A DNA stretch of 64,000 nt from Shiraia sp. slf14 (Eukaryota; Ascomycota; Dothideomycetes; Pleosporales; Shiraiaceae). The notes beneath the pieces are model-generated. The model had not been told where the DNA came from, made no database searches, and worked only from the letters and a program-made list of their open reading frames with translations. This document shows positions 1 through 12,892 of the stretch, in pieces. A program made the position numbers and the translations under genes. The number at the start of each line of letters is the position of its first letter. The stretch's first letter is position 1. Location of the stretch: positions 62,001 to 126,000 of the forward strand of contig AXZN01000065.1 of the NCBI GenBank assembly GCA_000498155.1. Direction: 5' to 3'.

Positions 1-2992
1 CTGGAACGTTGACCGCGCGCACTATACGCACATCACCGGGATGTAACGACGGATTCCGAGCTAAGATGCATACACCTTCAATAACTTTTTTCCTACCCTT
101 CTTCTCAACGTCATCAATCTGTAGGAAAATTTCTGGTAAACTCTTCATCTTGTCTGCTTTCTTTGTTCCCGGTTTCGACTGCAAGTCATCAAGGTGTCCC
201 TTGAGTATTCCTGTTTCATCGACACAGCCAAGAACAAATGCGCCCTCATCAACTGCAATTCGCGCTCGTTCCTTGAGGTTTTTGATGGTCGCAGCCCGCC
301 AAAGGCTTAGCAGGGACATCATGAACGGTTCGCGGCTGTTCATGAACCCATCAAGTACCATCCCAGCCATGGCGAGTGTGCTTTGATTCATATCAATATG
401 CTTTCTTAGCTTCCTAATAGCTAACGATTCATCAGTCATGGCTTGCTCGTAATCGTTAACCATATCTTGCTGCTTTCGGATAAAAACATGGTCGCGAACA
501 CCAAGGTCTGATAGAACTTGAATAATTTGCCGATTAAAGTACGGAGTAGCAAGGGCTGATGACCTGATGATTTCGAGGCCCATGTACTCCGCTTCGAACT
601 TTTGCTGACTTGGCCGAATATGGACTTCACTGCCTGTGATGGTTGGATCCAGGGCGAGAACACCTTTACAGCCACCCAGCCGAAATTGAAATAACGAAGG
701 CGGATTCTCGAAGGCGTTCGGCAGGCCAAGCTCTTGAGCAGCCATCTGCGCCAGAAAGGTAGATATCTTACCTACACCATCGGTAAAGCAATAATTACTT
801 TGTTGAATATCAGGTATGGTCCGAATCTTGACCTTGACACCCATGGCTCGCGTGGTCGAGAAACATTGACCCAAACGTGCACCAAATTTGGCAACAGTTC
901 TAATGTGGTTGAATTGCCCAAGCGAAAGACGGATATCGTCAGCGGATTTCGAAGATGTAGGTGCGTAAAAGTATGCTCCATGCTCCCTGAACTGAGAATT
1001 CCCAAAAGCTAAGAACTCAAAGTACCGTCCAGCTACAACAACGCCTTGCCTCATTGCTCGGCTTACCCGATCGAATAAGGCTGCTGCACGGTCGTTGGGC
1101 AAATTTCGAAGTACGCCTTCAGCTTTTTCGTCAGAGAACTTGATACGAATAAAGCGATCGCCATCCGCCGCATGTTTACGCGTAATGCGATTGGATGTCT
1201 CCATGCTTGGAGAGGCCACATGGATCATTGTTGGTGTGATGACGGCAGACCGCTGCAGTATGCAATATCTGGGAATGGCTTTTTGGAGCGATCCTTTGAC
1301 ACGCATTTTGAAAATGTCCATTGGGTTGTAGTGAACAACTTGTTTATCGACAACCTTTTCAAGAATGTGAATAGCAGACGGAGAATCCATGGCCGCAAGC
1401 TTTTCGAGGAATTCATTCGTTATGCTATGCTCCTTCAAATATCCATTGGATAAACAAGCCTCTAATTGGTATCTCACAGGGAAGGCCAAATGAATCTTGC
1501 CAGCAATCAACTCGCCAAAGCCAGAGATATCAGATACTGATTCCAAATGTGGATGCGTTCCAGATAATTCCTCTTCCAGTAGTTTCCATATAGGGGGAAG
1601 GACTCCGCTGTTGAACATGTAGCTGTTTGAACCTAGTACTTGTATCCCGTGGTCATTCAAAGCATCCGAAAATTCAGCATATTGGGAGCTGTCAAAGACA
1701 CTTGTATCAAAAGTTAACATGTAACTCGTCCAGCGACCTGAAAACATTAGCTGATGTATTCATACTTAGACATGTTGTCTTTACCAATGTCAATTATCGC
1801 AGCCTCTTTTTTGTTCATCAGAGGCAGCTTGTGTACTGACTTCCGGTCCCCGTTGGCAACCACATCTGTTTCACGAAACCAAGTCTGCCACTCGGTCCAC
1901 ACCTTTTCATCTTGGGAAAAGCTGGTGTATGTACTTCCAGTACTCATCAACTCCCCTTCGACCCGTTGGATGAAAAATTGAGGCGGAGAATCGAAAGGTA
2001 TGACTAAAGCAGTTTGGCCACGCTCGTCGCAAGCTACTTTGTAAATGGTCGATAAAAGGGCGAATGGAAGGCGAACGCGGCATTTAAGATGCCGGCCGTC
2101 TATCTTGAGAGGGAACTGCAGATCAATCTCTTTGCGGCTCAAGTCAAGCGCAACACGAATAGCGCTCTGCGCTTTCACCGTACGCATAGTAATCATAGAT
2201 AAATCACCATCCTTGGGACCAAGCTTGATGGAGTTGGCAGATAGTATGTTAAGCTCGGGATAAGACCTTGAAGGGTTGATGGGGCTTGCAATGGTGCGTA
2301 GAATCGAAGGCTGTATCTCCCATTTTACAGTAATGGAGTGCATTCTGATTGGTTGAGGGAGATGCTGTGGTGGTGGCCTAGGGCATTGGATCAATATCAG
2401 CACATAGCAGACAAGGATGTACTTACTGAAAAACCACCCAGGCAGTTCTCTCAAATCTTCCTCCTTTCTGTACCTCGATCCTCATGATGTTTCCATACGG
2501 TCGAAGCATCTCATACAAAGCCTTTGTGCCACACGACTCGGGGAAGCTCAGAAGTCTGATCTTGAGCTCCTGCGTATAGACCCGGTTTCTGGAGGCGTTG
2601 AGAGTCACAGGTCTCTGTGTTGCTCGTGGGCTACTATGAGTATCCATGTTGAATCTTCTAGTGGAAGGAGAAGTGTTTGACCAAGGTGGCGTGGTAGTCG
2701 TATTCCGTCGGCCTACGTAAGTCTCGTTTATGTTATGACTGTTGAGTGTGTATGAAGAGCGTTCTTTGTTTGGTGTGACAGGCAAATGGATTCGATTGTG
2801 GTTTTCCGTCGTCGCAGAGTCGCCAGTGAGCTCAGGTGTTGCTTTGGTCATCGGCTTGCTGTGAACTGGGTTTTGTCCCATGGAGCTGGTAGGACTGTCT
2901 CGCTGTGTAGGCTGGTCTCGTCTTTCGGGTCTGCCACCTCCCAGATTCCTACCACGCCCGTGATCCATGGCCACCGCCAGAAAATGCACCAC
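1..2992 (-). CDS. RNA-dependent RNA polymerase (RNA silencing), C-terminus cut by window edge
   Basis: Eukaryotic RdRP that makes double-stranded RNA for silencing (QDE-1/SAD-1/Rdp1 family). Exons read 2992-2427, 2377-1785 and 1737-1; introns 2426-2378 and 1784-1738 have GT..AG ends and phases agree, giving 965 visible residues. Seen: a basic, low-complexity N-terminus, an RRM-like segment around residues 140-190 (KIRLLSFPESCGTKALYEML), the family strings IGRWTSYMLTFD, FRLGGCKGVLALDP, CVDETGILKG and ARNPSLHPGDVRIVRAVNVP. The last one ends at the edge, so the catalytic DxDGD loop, expected roughly 50-60 residues further on, lies outside. The start is tentative: an upstream coding exon cannot be excluded. 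An RRM-like N-terminus is more like SAD-1/Rdp1 than QDE-1, but subclass is inference. Confidence 0.93.
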
Positions 2993-3606
2993 GGTTGGAA
3001 CTGGTATTGGAACCGCGATCGAAGTCTGGATGAAGCGCTCTGCTTGGTCTAGACGTGTGCAGTGTGGGTGCTGCCTTGTCGGGCTTTGGTGTAGAGCTTG
3101 TAGACTTGTATTTATATTGAGACGGGCTTAGATTTGTTTGTTGTCGCGCTTGCGCGCATGCAATGGAAAGAGGAAACTGTACAGGCAACGTAGACAAACA
3201 ATGGGCACAGCTCAATGAGGAAGGACCGCGCAAACAGTGGCCCAGCAGCGACTATCTGACCGCCTTTACCTTTCAGATCTTTGCGCTCACAACAGAAAGC
3301 AACCAGGTCAGCCAAGCAACCGGGCCGGCTAGAAGTGAATTTATTTAGTCCGCCATATCAATAAAGCTCTATTCCGACCAAAGTGAAACAGCCACCTGCA
3401 ATCACCGGTTGACCTTTGGGTAGAAATAGACAAAACCCAGTCCCGAGCCATTTATCAGAGACGTTGTAAGGTAAAGGTGAGCTCAAATAATGCAAGAATA
3501 TGAAAATGGACAAGCGGAATTGATAAAGGACTCTGATCAACTTTTACTTTCTTTTTAAACAAAGCGTGACCCGTAACTTAATTCACAATACCTTAAACTC
3601 GTAAAG
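2993..3606. other. Intergenic, RdRP upstream region
   Basis: Between the RdRP start and the stop codon of the next minus-strand gene. Only short overlapping ORFs are present; one open frame over 2949-3233 on the minus strand could be 5' UTR or an unrecognised upstream exon of the RdRP. No regulatory motif was identified. Confidence 0.5.
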
Positions 3607-6600
3607 TTAGAATTCAGTCGTCATGTCGTCATCCACTTCCGCTTCATAAAGTCTGCCTGTTCCTGATATGAAATTGTTCGGTGTAAGTGACGTCCATACC
3701 TGAGACTCGCCTAAATCAAAGTCAGAAGTTTCTTCCAAATCTTGCCTGTTCAAAGTTGCCTCATTGCGATTGGTTGTGAAGCCGTCCGTTGTATGTCGTC
3801 GATTTGGTGACATTTGCTGTAGAGCCATGCGTTCAGTGGGTGGGACTCGTATTGACATTGAGCCAGACGGTTTCGTGGCTTTTGGTACATAGGGAGTGTG
3901 CATGGAAGGCATCTTGGAAGGAGGTTGATGCTTTGAGCGCTTCGGGCTACGGCCATTTTGTGATGTATTTGAACCAGAGGAAACAAAAGAAGCATCAAAA
4001 CAATCTTCTATGACAGGGTTGATGGTGTCATGGAGATCTTCCAGGGTGTTGGGAGTACTATCCTGGGGTTGTATGACTGATTTATGGCGTCTATGCTCCC
4101 GCGGCTTCTGTCTCGAATGCGTCACAACAGTATCCTTTCTTGTCACAGAAGCTGGTCGTATTGCCAGTGGCTGTTGCGATCCGACACCCATAGACGCCAA
4201 AACATTCTTACGCCAAGCTATGAGGTCGTCTAGTTCTTCTTTTTGCCTCGAACATAGATCGGTTAGTTCGTGTACCTTAGTTTCGAATGCGGGGACAGAG
4301 GCCTGTAGCGATCGAAGCTCTGTACGTGCCGCTTCATAGACACTCTTTGTATATCGATTGCTTTGCATAATTTCTTCCAATTGTTCCTGGAGCTTCTTCT
4401 TGTTTGTCTCAGCTGTAGTGGTTGCTGCTTCCATTTCTTGGTTGAACTTGTTCTCTAGGGCTCGGTAAGCCTCTTCCGACAAGAGAATCGACTCCTGATG
4501 CTTAGCTTGCGATTCTTTAAGTTGGGTTATCGTAGACTCCAACGTCGTCTCTGTTGTGGAAAGCTCAGTTTCAAGGCGGTGTATGCGTTCATCCAGTGGC
4601 GGAATTTTCTCACTCTGTGCTCGTGTATTTTCCTTTTCAATAACAAGTCGTTCTTCAGCATTCTGCACAACTTGTTGGAAATCTTCACATTTCTTATCCA
4701 GTACAACAATGTGGCGATGCTTCTCGTCTAAATCAGTCTTCAGTCTAGCGATTGTACTCTCTTTTTCCTCGATTGCATCGTCACGCACACGGAGGTCTTC
4801 TTCGTGTGAGATGATGATCGACCGGAGTTCCGCTTCCGTGGCCCTGGACGTATCTTCGGCAACCTTTAGTGACTTGTTTGCTTCATCGTTAGATTTCTCA
4901 AATTCTATTTGCAGCTCTTCGAGCTTTGCCGCGAGACCATCTCTCTCGTCTTCCAGGCCATCGAGCTGGAACCGGCAATCTGTTGCTTGCGATTGGAGAA
5001 ATGTAATTTCGTCCTTAAGCTCCTTAACCTGACGTTCCATGTCTTGTGATTTCTCTTTTTCACGGCGCAGCGGTTCTTCGACCGTGTTACATCGAGTCTC
5101 GAGTTCTTGGCATACTTGTACGACCGATCGTATCACAGAATCTCTTTGATAATTGTTCTGGCTCTCAAGTTCTGACCTGAGCCGACCTCGCCAATCTTGT
5201 AAATTTTGGCCGGTATAAGGGGTGTTGTTCTGTTCGAATAATGAGATTGCTGAGTGTCTGGGAACAGCGGTTGAGTGAAGGCATTTTCTCGTCATAGCAG
5301 GAGCAGGAAGAGACCTCTGTTTGTCGATCAAGGAGGTAGTGAGTGTAAGCGGTAGGGCTGGCGCAGTCGTCTTAGTGGTGACGGCCAGGGTAAGCAGCAT
5401 TGCAATTGTGTCTGAGACCATTTGACTTCGAAGTAGTGCAGAACTTGAACAGCAAGTACCAGTTGGGTCTTCGATACTGACCCGTAATAGTTGTTTTACC
5501 ATCGTTTGTACCATATTTGAAAGTACCGCGGATAAGATTTGGCCTTGCGTCTTCTCGCAACTGATCGAGATAATCTTAATGCTTCTGGCCAAGACGATAC
5601 AATGGAGGAGTTGATGTTCCGACTGTGGGGAAATACATGAATTCATTACTTGGACGAGCAAAGAATGAATGAACTTCTGATGTAATTGCGGCTGTCATGG
5701 TCAGCGAGTCAAACTTCAACCCATAGAATTAACACCTACACAATAAAGCGGCAATGAAATCACAAGTATCTCCTCCAGGCCTTCTGTATATCCCAACTCA
5801 GGGATACTAAGCAAACACTGTTGATATTGCGCTACAAATTCCGAGGGGAGACGATTGCGTCCAACGATCATGGCGTAGAAAGACAATGCTTTGAGCTGCA
5901 CATATGGGTCGATGTCTGCTTGTAAAATCTTGGATGGAAACTTCGGAAACGTCTTGACAGCAAGCTCACAGGAGCCTGGCCATGCTTTCCGCGTGTCGGG
6001 CTCAATAAACTGGAGTGTACGAATCGCGATGTGTAGCGTTTCAATGGCTTCTTCGTCGAGAATACCGACATTACCTTTGATAGCCCATATGACACTCAAG
6101 CAGGTCAGAGTGAGAGTCTTGCTTTTGCGATCTGAATCGCCGAATAAGAGGCCACCAGCTTTTGTTCTCCATTGCTTGTCGAACTTTGCAGGTGAATTGA
6201 CGTGCTCTTGGCTTAAGGTCTGACCCAGACCAGTATCGTCGGGGTAGTTTGCAAGCAAAACAATGCCAAAACACCAGGGCAATAGAGTAAAGTCATGCCT
6301 CCTTTCTTTGGAGGTCAGAATATTATACAATTCTTCATCGAAAGACTGTCTCAATTCTGGGGATAAGAAGCCAACGAGTTCTCGGCATGCACCATTCAGC
6401 ATGCAGTAGACCGGCTTGAAGGTGCTCCGATTAGGTTCTTTGATTGCTTTTTGAAAGACTCTCAAGAAGAATGGTTGTGCAGAACCAGGTAGTGGGACTG
6501 CATCCGGAAGTGGATTTGAAAGCAAAATTACACATAATGCAGCATGCTGAAGCACATCAGGGCATTGTCTATGCAGTAGAGTGAATGTTGGACCTACCTC

Positions 6601-7089
6601 GTTAAAATCAGACTCAGAAGAATTAGCCTTGGTCAGCAGGGCATCTAACAGGTCAGGGGTTTGGGACAATATTGTGTTGGTGAATTCGACAGACTGGCCT
6701 GCGGTTGACGGGGGTTAGCCTAGGCTATTCTGACTGCACAATGTTGGCCATACACAAATTCGATAATATTTGTAAAGTGTATGCCCACAGTGGCAACGCT
6801 TCGCTAACAACAGCTGCGAGCCTGTTCACTGCGCATAGAGATAAGTTGCGGATGCATGTTCGAATCACCAAAGCATCGGCACGGTTTAGTAGGCCGGCCA
6901 ATTTCTGCAAAATCTCGCGTCAGCAATTGCAATGTGCATATGCGCCGAGTCATGCATCGGAGTGGTCATGCAACACGAGGTTGTCATAGACGTGGTGGTT
7001 TGTGGAAAACATACAGTCAAAGACGCCGGGTAGGGGCATTCCACGACTCTTCTCAATTCCGACAATAGCTCGGCGCCAAGATGCTGCAT
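3607..7089 (-). CDS. Large protein with helical N-terminal half and long coiled coil, function unknown
   Basis: Not recognised as a named family. Exons 7089-7015, 6904-6754, 6698-5740 and 5691-3607, with introns 7014-6905, 6753-6699 and 5739-5692 having GT..AG ends, join to 1089 codons plus stop. The first 25 residues begin MQHLGAELLSELRR. Residues to about 400 are leucine-rich, helix-predicting and resemble an armadillo-type fold (inference). Roughly residues 560-850 are a nearly continuous heptad-rich coiled coil full of E, K, Q and L. The last 200 residues are Ser/Pro/Arg-rich and probably disordered, ending in an acidic EVDDDMTTEF tail. The layout suggests a scaffold or cytoskeletal/organelle-tethering protein; no catalytic motif is seen. 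It lies tandem to and upstream of the RdRP with 614 bp between. Confidence 0.8.
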
Positions 7090-8688
7090 GTTGAGTAACC
7101 AAAAGCGAGTTGAGGTTAGCAAAAGCTGATTAAGGGGTTGAATTGGGCATGGCCACAGATGCACCAGGAAGAAGGCGAGTTTGTTGTGTGTGGTTGGGTG
7201 CCCTGACAACGATCAAGCGCCAAGCCGATTCAGCGCGCTTCCTCTTTGGGCTGGCAATGCTGCCGTTCACTCCCAATCTTTACATCACTATGCCCAACAT
7301 TCACTGCTCGTGCTTCCGCTCCATGCAGCTGTTGCGGGGATAATTCTGGACTACTTTTCTTCCCTCCTCAGTGTGTCTTGATTGGCATCTCCTGAGTAGT
7401 TATCATTCGCTTATTTGCTTTTAGTTTTGGTTGCTTCTACCTCGTACCCGTGTGCTATCCCGCAGTACCCACAAGTGCCACACAACCCCCAGTGCATGCA
7501 TATCTACTAATTAGCGATTAGTCCGAGCACCGATCACGGTATGGCGATAGAGTAGCGACGCAACTGGGGCTCTCGTGTTTGTCAGCTGTTGGACTTGCAA
7601 CTATATTCTGCGTACTCTGCGGCATTTTCTCAAGGCATGACCGCTCAGCTGCGGCCTTGTCGTCCTAAAAGAGGTACTAATGGTAATGCTACTGAGCGGG
7701 AAACGGAATGGTCACCTTGAATGAACGGCGGATCGCAACGGCTCGACAGAACAGACATGCGGAAGACCGTCGACGCAAAGCTTGTCCCCCCACCTGCATC
7801 TGCATCATGGCAGCATCGACCAGGGGAGGCGGTTTTGTGAGGGTAATGGTATCACATACGCCCAATAGACGTTGGGCTGATTGTTGACCGCTCCGCTCCG
7901 TCACAGTCGCTCTTCTCTTCTTGGCAGCTGACAGGGCTGTTGTGAGAGCCTCACTACCTAGTCAAGACAGTCCAGGGTGGCTGCTGCTCGTAGGCCAATG
8001 TGTGGTCCATCATCAACGGCGAGGCTCAAAGGGGAAAGACAAGGTGCAGCGAGCGACGCCCACGAGAAGCTCCAGAACCACACAGGGCTGGTCAAGTCGG
8101 AGGATGAGTGAAACCCCCCAATCAACAGACGCCTTGTCACGCGACACTGGTCGTCGGGATAGTCAATTCATCGTCACACGTTGCCACGATGCAGACGAGC
8201 GCACACGGTTGCTCACTTATGCCCTGGTCTTCCCCGCAATCGCCCTGCTTCCTGTCGAGTCCCCTTGCAGCTGATCATGCATGCCATCCATCCATTTGGA
8301 GTGTGAGCCGAAACGTTGAATGCTAAATGTCGGAATCTTGTCAGCCATCCACGTAGTCAGCGGTTTCCTGGCAGCTTTATTACGGGCTTTGCCTGGTGCG
8401 TTGGCCATCGAAGCTTTGCAGCGATGGGCCGAAGCAAAAGCGCGCCAACTGCGATTAGATTCAAATGCCTCTTCCCCGCTCCCTCAATGCCGACCACCAG
8501 CTTATACCACAAAATGCGTACCCCATCCCTGCACCTCGAGTTCCCTTCACTTTCACGTTTCCCTAGCGTGGGTTTCGCGCCGTGACCCATGGCCACCTCA
8601 AGTGGGTTCCCATTTTAGTCTCGTCTATACTAACTGGCCTGAGCTGCTGCTTGTTCTTTCATTCTTCCTCTCTCCCAACTCCCTCGCT
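7090..8688. promoter_or_regulatory. Divergent intergenic region upstream of the coiled-coil gene and D-lactate dehydrogenase
   Basis: About 1.6 kb between two divergent starts. It contains several ORFs of 60-120 codons without family resemblance, overlapping each other on both strands. The frame of the D-lactate dehydrogenase exon 1 stays open upstream to an ATG at 8320, which could be an alternative start or 5' UTR. No defined site was recognised. Confidence 0.5.
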
Positions 8689-10848
8689 ATGTTCCGCCAA
8701 CAAGCCTTGAACTGGAAACGGTTCGCCTCGCCTCTGTTTAGGCGGGGCGGATTCCGCCCTCGATCAACTGGACCCGAACAAGCATCCAAATCTCGACATC
8801 TCCCAAAACCGTTTTGGAATTCGGGTAGAGTACTTCTCTTCTCAACTGCGACTGGCACAACTACGTATTACTATGGTGCCAATGACGAAGCTTTGCGATT
8901 TCCTCATTTATGGCGCAAGACCACAGGCCCGCAATATGCCCAGAAACGGGACATGGAAAAGGTAGACTTTGAGCTACTTGCTACTGGCGGTCGGAAAGAT
9001 TGACTTCTGACGTTCTTACAGGCTATACAAGAACTCAGGACTGCACTTGGAGAAGATGCCATCAGTACGGACGACGAGGATCTACATCGCCATGGCTACT
9101 CAGAATGGTCTTCCATCAACATTGATCAATTGCCCGTCGCAGTCGCTTATCCCAAGTCCACAGACGAAGTCTCAGAGATTGCAAGAACGTGTTACAAGTA
9201 CAAGATTCCAATGAGTATGTTGCTCTTCGCCCAAGCCAGTCATTAGCTCATCCTTCGCAGTCCCCTACTCAGGAGGCTCAAGTTTGGAAGCAAATTTTTC
9301 AGCTCCCTATGGTGGTATGAGCATTGATTTTACCTTTATGGACCAGATCATAGAACTGCATGCAGATGAGTACGTCACGCTTAAAGTTGTAAGCCTTTAC
9401 CAAGCGACTAAAGCAGTATACACAGTATGGATGTAGTCGTTCAACCCTCAGTACCTTGGATGAGCCTAAACGATCAGATCAAAGATTCAGGTCTATTTTT
9501 TCCCGTGGATCCTGGTCCATCTGTAAGTGGTCTTACGATTATTCCCAACAACAGCCTCCGGTTTACCCAATACGGTAGCCCGTACTGACAATATTGGACG
9601 TGGTAGGCGAGGATTGGAGGCATGGTAGGCACAAGCTGCAGGTAATGTGTTTTCCACCTCAAGCCAACTTTGCGCAAACTACTAAAGTTAAATAAGCGGA
9701 ACAAATGCTGTTCGATATGGGACGATGAAGGACTGGGTCATCAATTTGACTGTGGTACTTGCAGATGGCACCGTCATTAAGACAAGACGTCGGCCACGGT
9801 AAGTGTCCGGAACATCCGTGCACAATTTTGTCTCATGTTAGTCAGGAAATCGTCGGCTGGTTATAATCTGACCAATCTCTTCATTGGATCAGAAGGGACA
9901 TTAGGTATTGTGACGGAAATCACCTTAAAGCTGGCTGTAGTGCCGCAGGAAACTAGTGTGGCAGTTGTAACATTCCCCACTATTCGCGATGCTGCAGCTG
10001 CAGCGTCGAAGGTGTTACGAGCAGGGGTGCCGGTCGCTGCAATGGAGATCATGGACGACGTGCAGATGGCTGTAATCAACAAGGCTGGCTCGACCACGAA
10101 AAAATGGAAAGAAGTCCCAACAATGTTCTTCAAGTAAGTTAGACACTGCGAAACATGGAAAAACTGATACTAAATTATTGATAGGTTTTCAGGTACCAAA
10201 GCAGGGGTATATCTAACCCAAATGATCCGTTTCTTGGCTGAAAGCTGACCCAGTGTAGGTCCAGGAAAACATCCAGCTAGTGAAATCGATTGCCAAATTG
10301 CACAAGAGCGGCAAATTCGAATTTGCCGTCACCCCAGAGGACCAGAAAACGCTTTGGTCAGCTCGGAAGGAGTCATTATGGAGCATGATGGCGCTCCGCC
10401 GGGAGGGTGACGAAGTATGGTCGACTGATGTCGCTGTGCCCATATCAAGACTTCCTGATATCATTGGTATGACAGTAGATTACAAAATTAGCATGGGACG
10501 CAAAATTAACAGATGACAGAAATATCTAAAAAAGAAATGGACGAGCTTGGTCTTTTCGCAAGCATATTAGGCCATATTGGTGATGGCAACTTCCACGAAA
10601 GTATCATGTATAACAGCAAAGATCCCAAAGAGCGTGCCGCGGTCGAGAAATGCGTGCACGATATGGTCGATCGTGCCTTGGAGATGGATGGGACATGTAC
10701 GGGAGAGCACGGTATTGGGCTAGGCAAGAAGGAGTCGCTACAGAAAGAGCTTGGTATTGATACGATCAACGTGATGAGGAGTATCAAAGGTGCACTGGAC
10801 CCGTACTGGCTCATGAATCCAGGGAAAATCATGGACGCGCCGGTGTAG
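8689..10848 (+). CDS. DLD1: D-lactate dehydrogenase (cytochrome c), mitochondrial, DLD type
   Basis: FAD-linked oxidation of D-lactate to pyruvate, passing electrons to cytochrome c at the mitochondrial inner membrane. Ten exons: 8689-8961, 9022-9214, 9261-9369, 9426-9522, 9607-9641, 9697-9798, 9846-10133, 10185-10206, 10259-10466, 10520-10848, which sum to 552 codons (551 aa), normal for the family. The N-terminus MFRQQALNWKRFASPLFRRG is a typical matrix-targeting sequence followed by a hydrophobic stretch with TTTYYYG. FAD-binding hallmarks: VPYSGGSSLEANF, GPSARIGGMVGTSCSGTNA, GYNLTNLFIGSEGTLGIVTE. C-terminal hallmarks: GHIGDGNFH (about 460-468) and GTCTGEHGIGLGK. The intron 9642-9696 ends in AAG, and one exon is only 22 nt. 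The ATG at 8689 was chosen for its presequence; an in-frame ATG at 8320 exists. Confidence 0.95.
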
Positions 10849-11216
10849 ATTGTTAGATGTCCATCTTTCTTGACGTTTTCCTTGAATGTTTAACGAAGCT
10901 TGCATCGGGCGGAAATTTGAAATCCGGCATATGCATTGCATTGACAGGCCTGTTGCTAGATTTCGCAGAACATTTTTTTTCTTAACAAGAGTATGGCGCT
11001 GAGTGGATGTGCTGTTGCTTTGCTCTAGTCAAGCATTCGTCAGTCAGTCATGTCATGGTAGATAAAAGAAACAAAACCTAGTGCGGGCCTCCGAAAGGTG
11101 TGACTCGTCGCGTTCTCCGCAATCGGTGGTCCCGCCAAATTGTTTTGCGTCGCACCCCGCGTCATAAAGATCGAGTGATGAACTTGGCTTTTCCATTGCA
11201 ACACCACCAACACAAC
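10849..11216. other. Intergenic between DLD and HOM2-type gene
   Basis: 3' region of D-lactate dehydrogenase and 5' region of the aspartate-semialdehyde dehydrogenase gene. An in-frame ATG at 11178 precedes the chosen start by 13 codons. No other element seen. Confidence 0.5.
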
Positions 11217-12439
11217 ATGGACGCCCAAAACTTCACAGCGCCTGTCCGGAGTTTCCCCAAGAAGAAGTGTGGCGTGCTGGGCGCAACTGGCTCAGTTGGG
11301 CAGCGTTTCATTCTCTTGCTTGCACTGCACCCACACCTTGAGTTGCACGCTGTAGGCGCATCCGAACGATCGGCAGGCAAAAAGTACAAGGATGCTGTTC
11401 GATGGAAGCAAGCAATTCCGTTTACTGAGCGCATTGGGAACCTGGTAGTGAAGAAATGCACACCGGAAGAATTCCAGGATTGCGACTTGGTCTTTTCGGG
11501 GTTGGATAGTGATGTCGCGGGAGATGTTGGTATGTTGGCATATGCGCAAGCATAAGCATGCAGGCTCGAGCTGACAAGTTTGCGCAGAGATGGCTTTCCT
11601 CAAGTCCAACCTGGCCGTCTTTTCCAATGCCAAAAACTACCGCCGCGACCCCCTGGTTCCTCTCGTCGTGCCCACCGTTAACCTGCCACATCTCGATGTC
11701 ATCAAGCACCAGCGGCAACAGTATGGCCTACAAAAAGGCTTCCTCGTGTGCAATTCCAATTGCGCCGTCATTGGAATAGTCATTCCTTTTGCTGCGCTGC
11801 AGGACAAATTTGGCCCAGTGGACCAAGTGTCTGTTGTCACAATGCAGGCTGTGTCTGGCGCGGGGTATCCCGGTGTCAGCAGCATGGACATAATCGACAA
11901 TGTTGTGCCATTTATATCGGGTGAAGAAGACAAGCTCGAGACCGAGGCTTCAAAGATTCTAGGGAGCGTCAATGCAGACGTGACCGGCTTTGTAGACCAG
12001 CCAATGAAGATTTCAGCAGCCTGCAATCGTGTGCCAGTCTTGGACGGACATACAGCTTGCGTTTCATTACGTTTCCAGCGACGCCCGCCTCCAAGCGCAG
12101 AGCAGGTTAAACAGGCGATGCGCGAGTATGTCTCCGACGCGCAGAAGCTGGGCTGCCCATCCGCACCTGCAAAGGCTATTGCTGTCATGGACGAGCCTGA
12201 TCGGCCGCAGCCAAGGTTGGATAGGGAGACAGACCGAGGCTATGCCGTCAGTGTCGGCCGGGTGAGAGAGGACGAGTCTGGTATTTTTGATATCAAGTTT
12301 GTGGCTCTCAGCCATAACAGTAAGTTTGTACATGGTCTTGATACTCGAGATCAACTGCTAATATTATCCAGCTGTCATTGGAGCGGCAGGATCTTCGATA
12401 TTGAATGCAGAGGCGGCAGTGCTCAAGGGATATGCTTGA
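11217..12439 (+). CDS. HOM2: Aspartate-semialdehyde dehydrogenase
   Basis: Second step of the aspartate pathway: reduces L-aspartyl-4-phosphate to aspartate semialdehyde with NADPH, feeding threonine and methionine synthesis; cytosolic. Exons 11217-11529, 11588-12319 and 12372-12439 join to 371 codons (370 aa), the size of fungal enzymes. Seen: NADP-binding GVLGATGSVGQRF near the N-terminus; catalytic Cys163 in FLVCNSNCAVIG; GAGYPGVSSMDIIDNVVPFI; catalytic His259 in RVPVLDGHTACVSLRF; and the C-terminal GAAGSSILNAEAAVLKGYA motif, supplied by the last exon, which confirms the splice. Intron ends are canonical GT..AG. Start at 11217 (MDAQNF) chosen over the in-frame ATG at 11178. Absent from animals. 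Confidence 0.96.
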
Positions 12440-12892
12440 ACTGGGTAGTTTGTAGTAGAAATAGATTCATGTGTACACTCATGCGACGTTTAATTTTACT
12501 TCATGCCATTTTCTTGAAGACTTGGAGACAAGAATGGAGCCGCTAGAGCGTGCAGTGGGAGCGTTGTGCAACGATTGTATGTCATGTTCTTTTGAAGTTA
12601 GGCACTAAACAACAGTGGATAACACAGTAAGAAGAAGCTCCTCGATGTGACCCACATGCGGTTCTCGAACTTGATGACATGGTGGTCGTGGTTGATAAGA
12701 ATACTATGTAAGAATCGTGTTCGGTGGTATCTGATTGGCCGAGAACGCACGACCCACCAAGCGCGCCCGGCCCACCAAGACTGTTGCTAAGCGAGACGCC
12801 CTAGCACACGAGCAATAATTCCGCAAAAGTCCTCCAGACTTCTCTCTCGTCAGGACATCTCAAGACTACTAACCTCACACACAACAGTCAAA
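12440..12892. other. Intergenic, 5' region of RPS4
   Basis: Holds the 3' end of the HOM2-type gene and the promoter/5' UTR of the S4 ribosomal protein gene. Short pyrimidine stretches lie before the ATG, as often seen at ribosomal protein genes. No defined site recognised. Confidence 0.5.
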
